Positions 1 to 5,931 of a stretch of DNA of 9,300 bases are shown here, piece by piece (position 1 is the first letter of the stretch; each line of letters opens with the position of its first letter). Below the pieces are notes generated by a model. It searched no databases. It saw only the letters and a program-made list of their open reading frames with translations, and was not told the origin of the DNA. The DNA is taken from NCBI GenBank assembly GCA_937875295.1, contig CALLXS010000060.1:1-9300 (forward strand). The letters run 5' to 3'. The DNA is from an uncultured bacterium. Its GTDB lineage: Bacteria > Bacteroidota > Ignavibacteria > Kapaibacteriales > UBA2268. Position numbers and translations under genes: made by a program.

Positions 1-1568
1 ATATAAATATTAGATTTTCCTATTATTGCTAATTCTAATAAATCGCCAGAACTAAATTTTATTACTTCATCTAATTTTAAAATAGCAAGAGAATCTTTAT
101 CTTGCAACGCTAATTTTTCGGATTGAGCATAGTCGTTTAGAGCTTTTATTAAATTTTTATTGTCACCAATTAAAACTGATTTTTCAAATGCATCATTTGC
201 AATGTTTGCATCGATTATTGTGGCTAAATTAGAATATATAGATTGGGCAGAATCCATTTCACCTTTATAATAAAGAATTTCTGCAATTTTATACATTGCA
301 TAATACTTTTCATTTTCAAATCCACCTAATTTTATATTTGAACTTTTTGAATAATATTCGAGTGCTTTATTCAAATCATCTTTATATAAGTATATATCTC
401 CAATAGTATTATTTATACTATAAACCATTGAATGCGTTTTTATTTTTGTAAGCAATGAATTTAATTCATTAATTGATTTATCAATTTCTTTTAGATTATT
501 TAAATAAATTAATGCTATTCTATATTGAGCATCAAAAGCAAAATTGTTATTAGGATATAATTCGATTATTTCACGATATTTCTTTATTAGATATTCAAAT
601 TCTTTATTATCTAAGTTTTTATTTAGCAGCATTTTATTTTCAATAACTCTATTATAACCAAACATAGCATTTAGCAAATATGGGCTCTTTTTGCCAAAAT
701 CAATTACTTTTCCAAATGCTTTTAGTGCAATATCGTATTGCTCATCTTTTTGTCTTGCAAGTGCGAAACTATATAATTCTGCACCATTAGAATTAGATTC
801 CTTATCGATTTCAGTATATTGTTGCATAGAGGCTTCATAATCGCCAATTAAACTCAAATACCAAGCATAAAGAACTTTATAACCTCTATTTGGGTTATCT
901 TTATTAGATTTTAATTTGTCTAAAATATGTGATTTAGCTTCATTATTTAAAGTCAAAGCTTGAAGTCGTCCTTGAGTCTGGGGATAGTTTCTCTCAGTTT
1001 CGAAGAAAGCAAAGATTTCACTTACTGCATTTTTATAATCGCCAATTGCATTATACAATTTGCTTAATTCATCAATAAAAAGATCTTTATTTTTAAATTG
1101 AATGCGAGCTTTTGTTAGTGTAGCTATTGCAGAATTAAACTGCATATTATTAGTTTGAGAAATTGAAGTATTTTTGTATGATTCTAAGTTCTGCGGATAT
1201 TTATTAATTGCATTTTCCCAAGCTAAATTAGCAGAGTCAATTTTTCCTAATTTCCATAAAACTTCAGCATATAAATTATATAATTTATTCGATGGCTTTA
1301 TATTTACATATTTCTCAATAGTTGGGAGTAGCTTGGAATACATATTTAAAGCAATCATTGAACGCGAATATCCATATAGAAAATTATCATTATTTGGATA
1401 ATCATCAAGAAGTTCCAAATATAACCTAGATGCATTTTCATATTCACCACTATTCTCAAATGTTTCAGCTAATTTAATTTTGCTTTGATTTGCACTCGTT
1501 TGTGAATAAATAGCGGTATTTATTAATAATAAAGATATTGTAATGATAAGGAATTTTATATATTTCAT
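1..1568 (-). CDS. Secreted tetratricopeptide-repeat protein (3' end beyond window)
   Basis: The frame stays open from the ATG at 1568 down to position 1, giving 522 codons with no stop, so the C-terminus lies outside the window. Residues 1-23 form a signal peptide: Lys near the start, a hydrophobic core (FLIITISLLLI), then a polar AIYSQ end with probable cleavage around Ser22/Gln23. There is no lipobox cysteine. The rest is an array of TPR-like helix pairs, for example GEYENASRLYLELLDDYPNN near residue 41, KLGKIDSANLAWENAINKYP near residue 106, a block near 230-250 (LSLIGDYEASMQQY), and later blocks containing DDLNKALEYYSKSS and KGEMDSAQSIYSNL. The likely role is a periplasmic or outer-membrane-associated scaffold; no enzymatic domain is visible. 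The start is chosen because the signal peptide begins there; no Shine-Dalgarno sequence precedes it. It is divergent from the ATP-grasp-like gene. The TPR fold is well supported, but the function is not known. Confidence 0.85.
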   Translation of the reverse strand, partial: MKYIKFLIITISLLLINTAIYSQTSANQSKIKLAETFENSGEYENASRLYLELLDDYPNNDNFLYGYSRSMIALNMYSKLLPTIEKYVNIKPSNKLYNLYAEVLWKLGKIDSANLAWENAINKYPQNLESYKNTSISQTNNMQFNSAIATLTKARIQFKNKDLFIDELSKLYNAIGDYKNAVSEIFAFFETERNYPQTQGRLQALTLNNEAKSHILDKLKSNKDNPNRGYKVLYAWYLSLIGDYEASMQQYTEIDKESNSNGAELYSFALARQKDEQYDIALKAFGKVIDFGKKSPYLLNAMFGYNRVIENKMLLNKNLDNKEFEYLIKKYREIIELYPNNNFAFDAQYRIALIYLNNLKEIDKSINELNSLLTKIKTHSMVYSINNTIGDIYLYKDDLNKALEYYSKSSNIKLGGFENEKYYAMYKIAEILYYKGEMDSAQSIYSNLATIIDANIANDAFEKSVLIGDNKNLIKALNDYAQSEKLALQDKDSLAILKLDEVIKFSSGDLLELAIIGKSNIY

Positions 1569-1683
1569 TTTTTCGATAAAATTAATTTCTCTTAATTTAT
1601 AAATGTATACGTTTGAAATTCGTCTATGTTTTTAATAAAATTAAATATTAAAACTTAAAAGAGCAAATATATAAGGAAAAATA
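1569..1683. promoter_or_regulatory. Divergent intergenic region with candidate promoters
   Basis: This 115-bp AT-rich gap lies between two divergent starts, so it should hold promoters for both genes. At 1601-1614 there is a near-palindrome, AAATGTATACGTTT, with a single mismatched pair and a GTATAC core, which could be an operator. The plus-strand gene has a clear ribosome binding site, AAGGA at 1673-1677, six bases before its ATG. No -10/-35 pair stands out from the AT background, so the promoter positions are unassigned. Confidence 0.4.
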
Positions 1684-2565
1684 ATGAAAACGATTGGTTT
1701 TTTAGTTGGCAAAGAAAGAGAATTGCTTAACACTTTAATTGATAATATCAATGCACATGACTCTAAAGAATATGATGCAAAATTAATTTCAGTCGGTGGA
1801 GTAGGGTATCGAGATTCTATTGATTATGATATTATTTATGATACTGCTTCTGTTTATTTACCTTTTTTAAGGTCATATATGCTTGCAGCAATAAGAACTC
1901 AAAGTAGAATTATTAATAAAAATTTATATAATCACCCTAATAATCACATATATTATATTTCAATTGCAAATAGTTTAGGTATTCATACTCCTAAAGCTAT
2001 TGCTTTGCCTAGCAAAAATCATCCATATGGAATAGATTCAAGTTATATGCAAAATTTGGAATACCCATTAGATTGGGATAATATTTTTAGCAAATTTGTA
2101 ATACCAATTTTAGTAAAGAAAAATTATTATTATCCATACAATGAAAGTAAAGTAATTTTCTCACCTAAAGAGTTTTTTGATATATATGATAATTCAGGGT
2201 CTGAAATATTAGTATTGCAAGAAGTAATTGATTTTGATGAATATTTTATTGCATATACTGTAGGCAAAGAACAGCTTTTTATTAAATACGATCCATTTAA
2301 TTGTGAATTAAAAGAAAAATTTTTACTAAATGAAAGCATTGATTTAAATAAATCACTTGAACGCAAAGTAAAACAATCTATTAATAAATATAATAAGGCT
2401 GTAGGAGCTGAAATAAATGCAATTGAAGTAGGAATAAAAGATGATGTACCTTTTCTTACTCAATTCAATAACCATCATTTAATTACAGATTCCTATATTT
2501 TGGGTCAAGACAATTTTGAATGGCTTGCAAATAGTATATCAGAATATTTGATTAGTCTTGCGTAA
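1684..2565 (+). CDS. RimK/glutathione-synthase-like ATP-grasp protein, probably degenerate
   Basis: This 293-residue protein resembles a family of uncharacterised ATP-grasp proteins. The family features visible are an N-terminal pre-ATP-grasp fold (MKTIGFLVGKE; VGGVGYRDSIDYDIIYD at 37-53), the stretch LGIHTPKAIALPSKNHP at 98-114, LEYPLDWDNIF at 125-135, FDEYFIAYTVGKE at 184-196, and a C-terminal EINAIEVGIKDDVPFL at 243-258 that matches the usual acidic, metal-binding strand. From memory of the family, members read like FLKP-GGGW-K at the nucleotide-binding loop and D-F-M-N-P-x-P at the end. Here the loop is VKKNYYYPYNESK (144-156) without glycines, and the end is QFNNHH (260-265). ATP binding or catalysis is therefore doubtful, and the product may be a regulatory or structural relative. 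The start is well fixed by AAGGA at 1673-1677. It appears monocistronic and ends at the hairpin at 2586-2610. Substrate and pathway are unknown. Confidence 0.75.
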   Translation: MKTIGFLVGKERELLNTLIDNINAHDSKEYDAKLISVGGVGYRDSIDYDIIYDTASVYLPFLRSYMLAAIRTQSRIINKNLYNHPNNHIYYISIANSLGIHTPKAIALPSKNHPYGIDSSYMQNLEYPLDWDNIFSKFVIPILVKKNYYYPYNESKVIFSPKEFFDIYDNSGSEILVLQEVIDFDEYFIAYTVGKEQLFIKYDPFNCELKEKFLLNESIDLNKSLERKVKQSINKYNKAVGAEINAIEVGIKDDVPFLTQFNNHHLITDSYILGQDNFEWLANSISEYLISLA

Positions 2566-2585
2566 ATTATAAAGTTGTAATAAAC

Positions 2586-2610
2586 AGCCTATATTTGATA
2601 AATATAGGCT
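2586..2610. terminator. Bidirectional hairpin terminator between convergent genes
   Basis: A perfect 11-bp stem (AGCCTATATTT, 2586-2596, pairing with AAATATAGGCT, 2600-2610) encloses a 3-nt loop. It sits between the stop of the ATP-grasp-like gene (2565) and the stop of purH (2628). T-rich sequence follows it on both strands (ATTTATTATTTTT on plus; GTTTATTAC on minus), so it can serve both genes. The T-tracts are interrupted, so the strength is moderate. Confidence 0.85.
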
Positions 2611-2627
2611 ATTTATTATTTTTCATT

Positions 2628-4175
2628 TTAATGTTTGAAATGTCTAAAACCTGTAAATACCATTGCGATATTATTTTCATTTGCAGCTTTAATTACTTCT
2701 TCATCGTGAATTGAACCGCCTGGTTGAATCGCACAAGTAGCACCTAAATTTACTGCATACAGCAAAGCATCTGGGAATGGGAAGAAGGCATCAGAAGCAA
2801 TTGCACAACCATTAAGACTTAAACCCATTTCTTTAGCTTTATTTGCAGCAATAATTGCTGAATCTACGCGAGACATTTGTCCACACCCGATTCCTAAAGT
2901 TCTATCGTTAGAAGAATATACGATTGCATTTGACTTTACATGTTTCACTACTTTCCATGCAAAAAGCATTTTTTGATATTCTTCTTCAGTTGGGATGCGA
3001 TTTGTAACGACTTTCAAATCTTTAAGTGAAATCATTTTCGTATCAGAATCTTGTAATAAATATCCTCCTGCTACTGATTTTACTTCTTTGTTTAAACTAT
3101 TTCTCAATAATTCATAATTTGCAAGAATTAGTCTTCTATCTTTTTTCTTTTTCAGCAATTCTAGAGCTTTTTCATCTATTTCAGGGGCAATAATAACCTC
3201 TGTGAATATTTTGTTAATTTCCTCGACAGTTTCTAAATCTAATTTTCTATTTAAAGCAATAATACCACCGTATGGTGAGATAGTATCTGTAGAAAATGCG
3301 TTTAAATAAGCATCTTTGAGATTATTAGCAGTACCTACTCCACAAGGGTTCGTATGTTTGATAATAGCAACAGTAGGCTCATTAAATTCAATTATTAAAC
3401 GCGATACACTATCAATATCAACAATATTATTATATGATAGTTCTTTTCCATTAATTTGCTTAAAAATATTATTGAATTGATTGCCATATAATTTAGCTGT
3501 TTGATGAGGATTTTCTCCATATCTTAAGTTTTGAATTTCTTTTAATGCTATTGCGGTCGCTTGAGGAAATTCTTTGTTAATTTTATTAAAATATGAAGAA
3601 ATAATTGAATCATAATAAGCAGTATGATTAAAAACTTCACCAGCTAATTTTTGTCTTAATTGTACAGATATTGTATTTTCATTATTTTCAAGCGAGCTTA
3701 TTATTTCTGTATAAGAATTTGGATTTACAACGGGAACTGTCCATAAATAATTTTTAGCAGCTGATCGTAGCATAGTAGGACCTCCGATGTCAATATTTTC
3801 TATAATTTCATGATGTGGAAGTTGATTTTCTAATGCTTTTTCAAAAGGATATAAATTCACAATTACCATATCAATGGATTCTAGGTTAAGCTGATCGAGT
3901 GTTTTTAGATGGGTATCATTATCTAATTGTGCTAAAATACCGCTATGAATATTAGGATGAAGAGTTTTTACTCTACCATCTAAAATTTCTGGGAAATTAG
4001 TTAATTCAGATATGCTTTTTGCAGGGATAGAATTATCTAAAAGTGTTTTTAGAGTACCACCGGTAGAATAAATTGTTATTTTTAATTGATTAAGTTTTTG
4101 TGCAAATTCTACTATCCCAGTTTTATCGGACACCGAAATTATTGCATTTTTAATTTTATAAGATTCTGGTTTCAT
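2628..4175 (-). CDS. purH: Bifunctional AICAR formyltransferase / IMP cyclohydrolase PurH
   Basis: This is a full-length 515-residue PurH, the usual size for the family. It catalyses the last two steps of purine synthesis in the cytoplasm: 10-formyl-THF-dependent formylation of AICAR to FAICAR, then ring closure to IMP. The N-terminal MGS-like cyclohydrolase domain (about 1-150) shows STGGT (37-41), DGRVKTLHPNIHSGIL (66-81), NLYPF (107-111) and IDIGGPTMLRSAAKN (128-142). The C-terminal AICAR transformylase domain shows LRYGENPHQ (217-225), the catalytic Lys-His pair in KHTNPCGVG (K273, H274), the SDAFFPFPD loop (461-469), QPGGSIHDE (484-492) and the classic FTGFRHFKH end. Nothing appears damaged. 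No Shine-Dalgarno precedes the ATG, only an A-rich leader. The gene stands alone rather than in a pur operon; its promoter must lie in the AT-rich gap before the tRNA. An inverted repeat at 4199-4225 sits just upstream. Confidence 0.98.
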   Translation of the reverse strand: MKPESYKIKNAIISVSDKTGIVEFAQKLNQLKITIYSTGGTLKTLLDNSIPAKSISELTNFPEILDGRVKTLHPNIHSGILAQLDNDTHLKTLDQLNLESIDMVIVNLYPFEKALENQLPHHEIIENIDIGGPTMLRSAAKNYLWTVPVVNPNSYTEIISSLENNENTISVQLRQKLAGEVFNHTAYYDSIISSYFNKINKEFPQATAIALKEIQNLRYGENPHQTAKLYGNQFNNIFKQINGKELSYNNIVDIDSVSRLIIEFNEPTVAIIKHTNPCGVGTANNLKDAYLNAFSTDTISPYGGIIALNRKLDLETVEEINKIFTEVIIAPEIDEKALELLKKKKDRRLILANYELLRNSLNKEVKSVAGGYLLQDSDTKMISLKDLKVVTNRIPTEEEYQKMLFAWKVVKHVKSNAIVYSSNDRTLGIGCGQMSRVDSAIIAANKAKEMGLSLNGCAIASDAFFPFPDALLYAVNLGATCAIQPGGSIHDEEVIKAANENNIAMVFTGFRHFKH

Positions 4176-4198
4176 TTTTTAAAAATTTTAAGATTTAT

Positions 4199-4225
4199 TA
4201 ATTAGTCAATTAAAATAACTAATTA
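4199..4225. promoter_or_regulatory. Inverted repeat in the purH leader, possible operator
   Basis: TAATTAGT (4199-4206) and ACTAATTA (4218-4225) form exact 8-bp arms with an 11-nt spacer, beginning 24 bases upstream of the purH ATG. The position would suit an operator for a dimeric repressor or a weak leader hairpin. The arms contain only one G/C pair each, in very AT-rich sequence, so chance is a real alternative. Confidence 0.3.
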
Positions 4226-4339
4226 CATTAAAAATTATTATATTTTTATTGATTTTTTAAAGAATTTCGTTAAAAAATATTTATAAATTTTGTAAAATAC
4301 ATTTTTTATTGTAATTTTGTAGTCTGTAAAAAAAAGTAA

Positions 4340-4372
4340 TTGCAAATTGAAATAATAAATATTATTTATACT
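4340..4372 (+). promoter_or_regulatory. Candidate promoter of tRNA-Ser
   Basis: TATACT at 4367-4372 is a good -10-like hexamer, placed 12 bases before the mature tRNA 5' end. This would put the transcript start a few bases before the tRNA. Possible -35 elements are TTGCAA (4340-4345; 21-nt spacer) and TTGAAA (4347-4352; 14-nt spacer); neither has the ideal 17-nt spacing. The assignment is tentative in such AT-rich sequence. Confidence 0.35.
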
Positions 4373-4384
4373 TCAGATACAATT

Positions 4385-4467
4385 GGAGGACTAGTCTAAT
4401 TGGTAAGGCAGCGGTCTTGAAAACCGCCGGCAGAGATGCCTTGGGGGTTCGAGTCCCTCGTCCTCCG
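4385..4467 (+). tRNA. tRNA-Ser (anticodon UGA)
   Basis: A complete class II tRNA folds by eye. The acceptor stem is GGAGGAC (4385-4391) with GTCCTCC (4460-4466), followed by discriminator G4467, as expected for serine. The D-arm stem is GTC/GGC with TTGGTAA in the loop. The anticodon stem is GCGGT/ACCGC (4411-4415, 4423-4427) with loop CTTGAAA and anticodon TGA at 4418-4420. The long variable arm is GGCA-GAGA-TGCC (4429-4440), which marks Ser. The T-arm is GGGGG/CCCTC with loop TTCGAGT. CCA is not encoded (GCAA follows), so it must be added after transcription. It reads UCA and, by wobble, other UCN serine codons. Confidence 0.97.
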
Positions 4468-4481
4468 CAATTAATATTTTT

Positions 4482-4516
4482 AAAAATACTTCTACTTTCT
4501 TAGTGGGAGTATTTTT
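4482..4516 (+). terminator. Intrinsic terminator of tRNA-Ser, overlapping the glycosyltransferase 3' end
   Basis: A 15-bp stem (4482-4496 with 4502-4516, including two G-T wobble pairs) has a 5-nt loop (4497-4501). A run of seven T residues (4512-4518) begins inside the stem and is followed by ATTTT. It starts 15 bases after the tRNA and is strong in the plus direction. It overlaps the stop (4500-4502) and last codons of the convergent glycosyltransferase gene. In the minus direction the U-tract is limited to the stem, so termination there is less certain. Confidence 0.85.
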
Positions 4517-5459
4517 TTATTTTAGGGATAATTTCTTTAATTTTTTGAATTTGATTTTTATCTACTAAATTTGAAAAATAAATTGAATTGTTTTTTAATA
4601 GCTCTTCAGATTTTTCAATTTCTTTTGTAGATAAACTTTTCACAATAAGCAGGTAATTTTTAAACCCTTCATTATTAATATCATTACTGACAAAACTTAG
4701 TTTATTTTCTATTTTTTCAAATTCATTTTTAGAAAGGTAGATTTGAGCTAATTTTAACTTTACATTTTCTATTTGTAGGGGGGAAAGCTCGATAGAATTT
4801 TCAATTTCATTATAAAGATATTCAGCTTTTATATAATTATTATTTGAAAATTCGGTATTTGCTAAATGGTATTTAGTCCAATCGTCTTCAGATTCTTGTA
4901 GCTGTTTTTCAAGGAGAGACTTATTTCTGTTAATTTTTTCTTTATTAGTTGTTTTATAACCAGAATGTTCAATTACAAAACTACTTTTTTCGATTGTAAA
5001 ACCAATATTTTGAATTGATTCGCTAATTTGTTCGTGAATTGCGCCAATAAATTTAATATTAGAATTATTTTTAATAATTCGAGGGTAAAAATGCTCTGAT
5101 ATTAAGCCATTTTCTAATAAATTTTCTATTTTAACATTTATTGCACCGCATTTAGAATTATTTACTATAGAAATAAACTCATCATAAGCAAAAGAACTAA
5201 TAATTTCATCAGTATCGATAATCAAAATCCAATCAGTCCTCATCAGATTTATAGCATAATTCCTTGCTTCTGAAAAATTATCATTCCATAATAAATAATG
5301 AATCTCCGCTCCAAATTTCAATGATATTTCGCTAGTTTTATCCGAAGAACCTGTATCAACAATTACAATTTGCTTGCAGATATCTTTTACAGAGTCCAAT
5401 GTATCAAAAATCGTTTTTTCATTATCTTTTGCGATTATTGCTGCGCCGATTGAAATCAT
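4500..5459 (-). CDS. GT2 glycosyltransferase with C-terminal helical (TPR-like) region
   Basis: This 319-residue protein is a family 2 (GT-A fold) glycosyltransferase of the SunS-like / TPR-linked type. Visible motifs are the N-terminal nucleotide-sugar strand SIGAAIIAKDNEKTI, DTGSSDKT (35-42), WNDNFSEARN (58-67), the metal-binding DxD-type motif DTDE (82-85), the acceptor-side FIGAIHEQI (137-145) and HSGY (165-168). After about residue 190 the sequence becomes helical and repeat-like (KYHLANTEFSNNNYIKAEYL, LKLAQIYLSKNEFEKIENKL), typical of TPR tails that bind a protein or carrier acceptor. There is no signal peptide or membrane segment, so it is cytoplasmic. The acceptor is unknown: surface glycan, peptide or protein are all possible. 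The start lacks a Shine-Dalgarno. The gene is divergent from the small 5560 gene and not in a visible glycan cluster, which is mildly unusual. Confidence 0.88.
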   Translation of the reverse strand: MISIGAAIIAKDNEKTIFDTLDSVKDICKQIVIVDTGSSDKTSEISLKFGAEIHYLLWNDNFSEARNYAINLMRTDWILIIDTDEIISSFAYDEFISIVNNSKCGAINVKIENLLENGLISEHFYPRIIKNNSNIKFIGAIHEQISESIQNIGFTIEKSSFVIEHSGYKTTNKEKINRNKSLLEKQLQESEDDWTKYHLANTEFSNNNYIKAEYLYNEIENSIELSPLQIENVKLKLAQIYLSKNEFEKIENKLSFVSNDINNEGFKNYLLIVKSLSTKEIEKSEELLKNNSIYFSNLVDKNQIQKIKEIIPKIKKYSH

Positions 5460-5559
5460 AGATTAATTCAAGATTATATTAAAATAACCGATAATATTAT
5501 TTTATATTTTTAAAATAAATTTATTAAAAATTGGTATCATTAATGATACAATTTAGGCA
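5460..5559. promoter_or_regulatory. Divergent promoter region of the glycosyltransferase and the small orphan gene
   Basis: This 100-bp, nearly all A/T gap separates two divergent starts. TATAAT occurs on the minus strand at 5478-5473, suitably placed 14 bases before the glycosyltransferase ATG, but there is no matching -35. The plus-strand side carries the perfect palindrome at 5534-5549. A weak AGG at 5555-5557 lies only two bases from the orphan gene's ATG. Confidence 0.4.
5534..5549. promoter_or_regulatory. Perfect 16-bp palindrome, candidate operator
   Basis: GTATCATTAATGATAC is identical to its reverse complement over all 16 bases and ends ten bases before the ATG at 5560. A site here would overlap the transcript start or leader of the small orphan gene, as repressor operators do. 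With only four G/C bases it is poor as a hairpin, having no loop, so DNA-protein recognition is the more natural reading. The binding protein is unknown. Confidence 0.5.
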
Positions 5560-5931
5560 ATGAACGAAGTAATACAATCAAATATAAATATTGTAGAAGT
5601 AATTAATAATAGTACTAATGAAATTATTCCTTTACTTATTTCTTCTCCAAATATTGAATTAGAATTAAAAGTTTCAATTTCTAAGGTATTTAAATTATTA
5701 GCAAATGTAATTGATTTATTACCAGAAATAAATAAAAATGATTTAAATAATAATTATAAAAAATTACTTGAAAAATCAATTATTAACTTAAATAAGTCAA
5801 TCAATAAATTACCTGAATGTCCAAATTCACTTAAAGAGGAATGGACAGAGTATAATTTAAGATGGAATAATTATATTAATTTTATTAACTGCAACTTGTT
5901 AATAATTGATTTTCCTCTATCAATAAATTAA
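5560..5931 (+). CDS. Small orphan protein, unknown function
   Basis: A 123-residue protein that I do not recognise. It is rich in Asn, Ile, Leu, Lys and Glu and looks mostly helical, with heptad-like hydrophobic spacing (for example ELELKVSISKVFKLLANVID at about 34-53 and YKKLLEKSIINLNKSINKL at about 66-84). A conserved-looking W-rich stretch follows (EEWTEYNLRWNNY at about 93-105). There is no signal peptide, membrane segment or obvious catalytic motif; two cysteines occur (Cys87 and Cys110). A helical-bundle cytoplasmic protein is the simplest reading. Support for a real gene comes from the uninterrupted frame, base composition like its neighbours, tail-to-tail packing with the DUF5714 gene, and the palindrome just upstream. 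The ribosome binding site is weak (AGG two bases from ATG), so the start is less certain. Confidence 0.65.
   Translation: MNEVIQSNINIVEVINNSTNEIIPLLISSPNIELELKVSISKVFKLLANVIDLLPEINKNDLNNNYKKLLEKSIINLNKSINKLPECPNSLKEEWTEYNLRWNNYINFINCNLLIIDFPLSIN

Larger units (their letters stand above)
4176..4384. other. AT-rich divergent intergenic region (purH / tRNA-Ser)
   Basis: This 209-bp non-coding gap must carry the minus-strand promoter of purH and the plus-strand promoter of tRNA-Ser. I see no open frame of coding character and no conserved RNA fold in it. Its notable elements are the inverted repeat near purH and a candidate -10 just before the tRNA, both listed separately. Confidence 0.6.

Noticed and set aside
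1174..1401. Plus-strand 75-codon open frame inside the TPR gene
   Set aside because: It lies wholly antisense to the long TPR frame, has no ribosome binding site, and its sequence has the look of a reverse-frame shadow.
2130..2366. Minus-strand 78-codon open frame inside the ATP-grasp-like gene
   Set aside because: Antisense to a better-supported gene with a strong ribosome binding site and recognisable family motifs; Ser-rich shadow composition.
4350..4367. A/T-only inverted repeat AAATAAT...ATTATTT before the tRNA
   Set aside because: Seven A/T pairs in AT-rich DNA are expected by chance; it lies in the presumed promoter spacer and makes no stable hairpin.
4385..4467. tRNA gene as a mobile-element attachment site
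   Set aside because: No integrase gene and no direct repeat of the tRNA 3' end were seen in the window.
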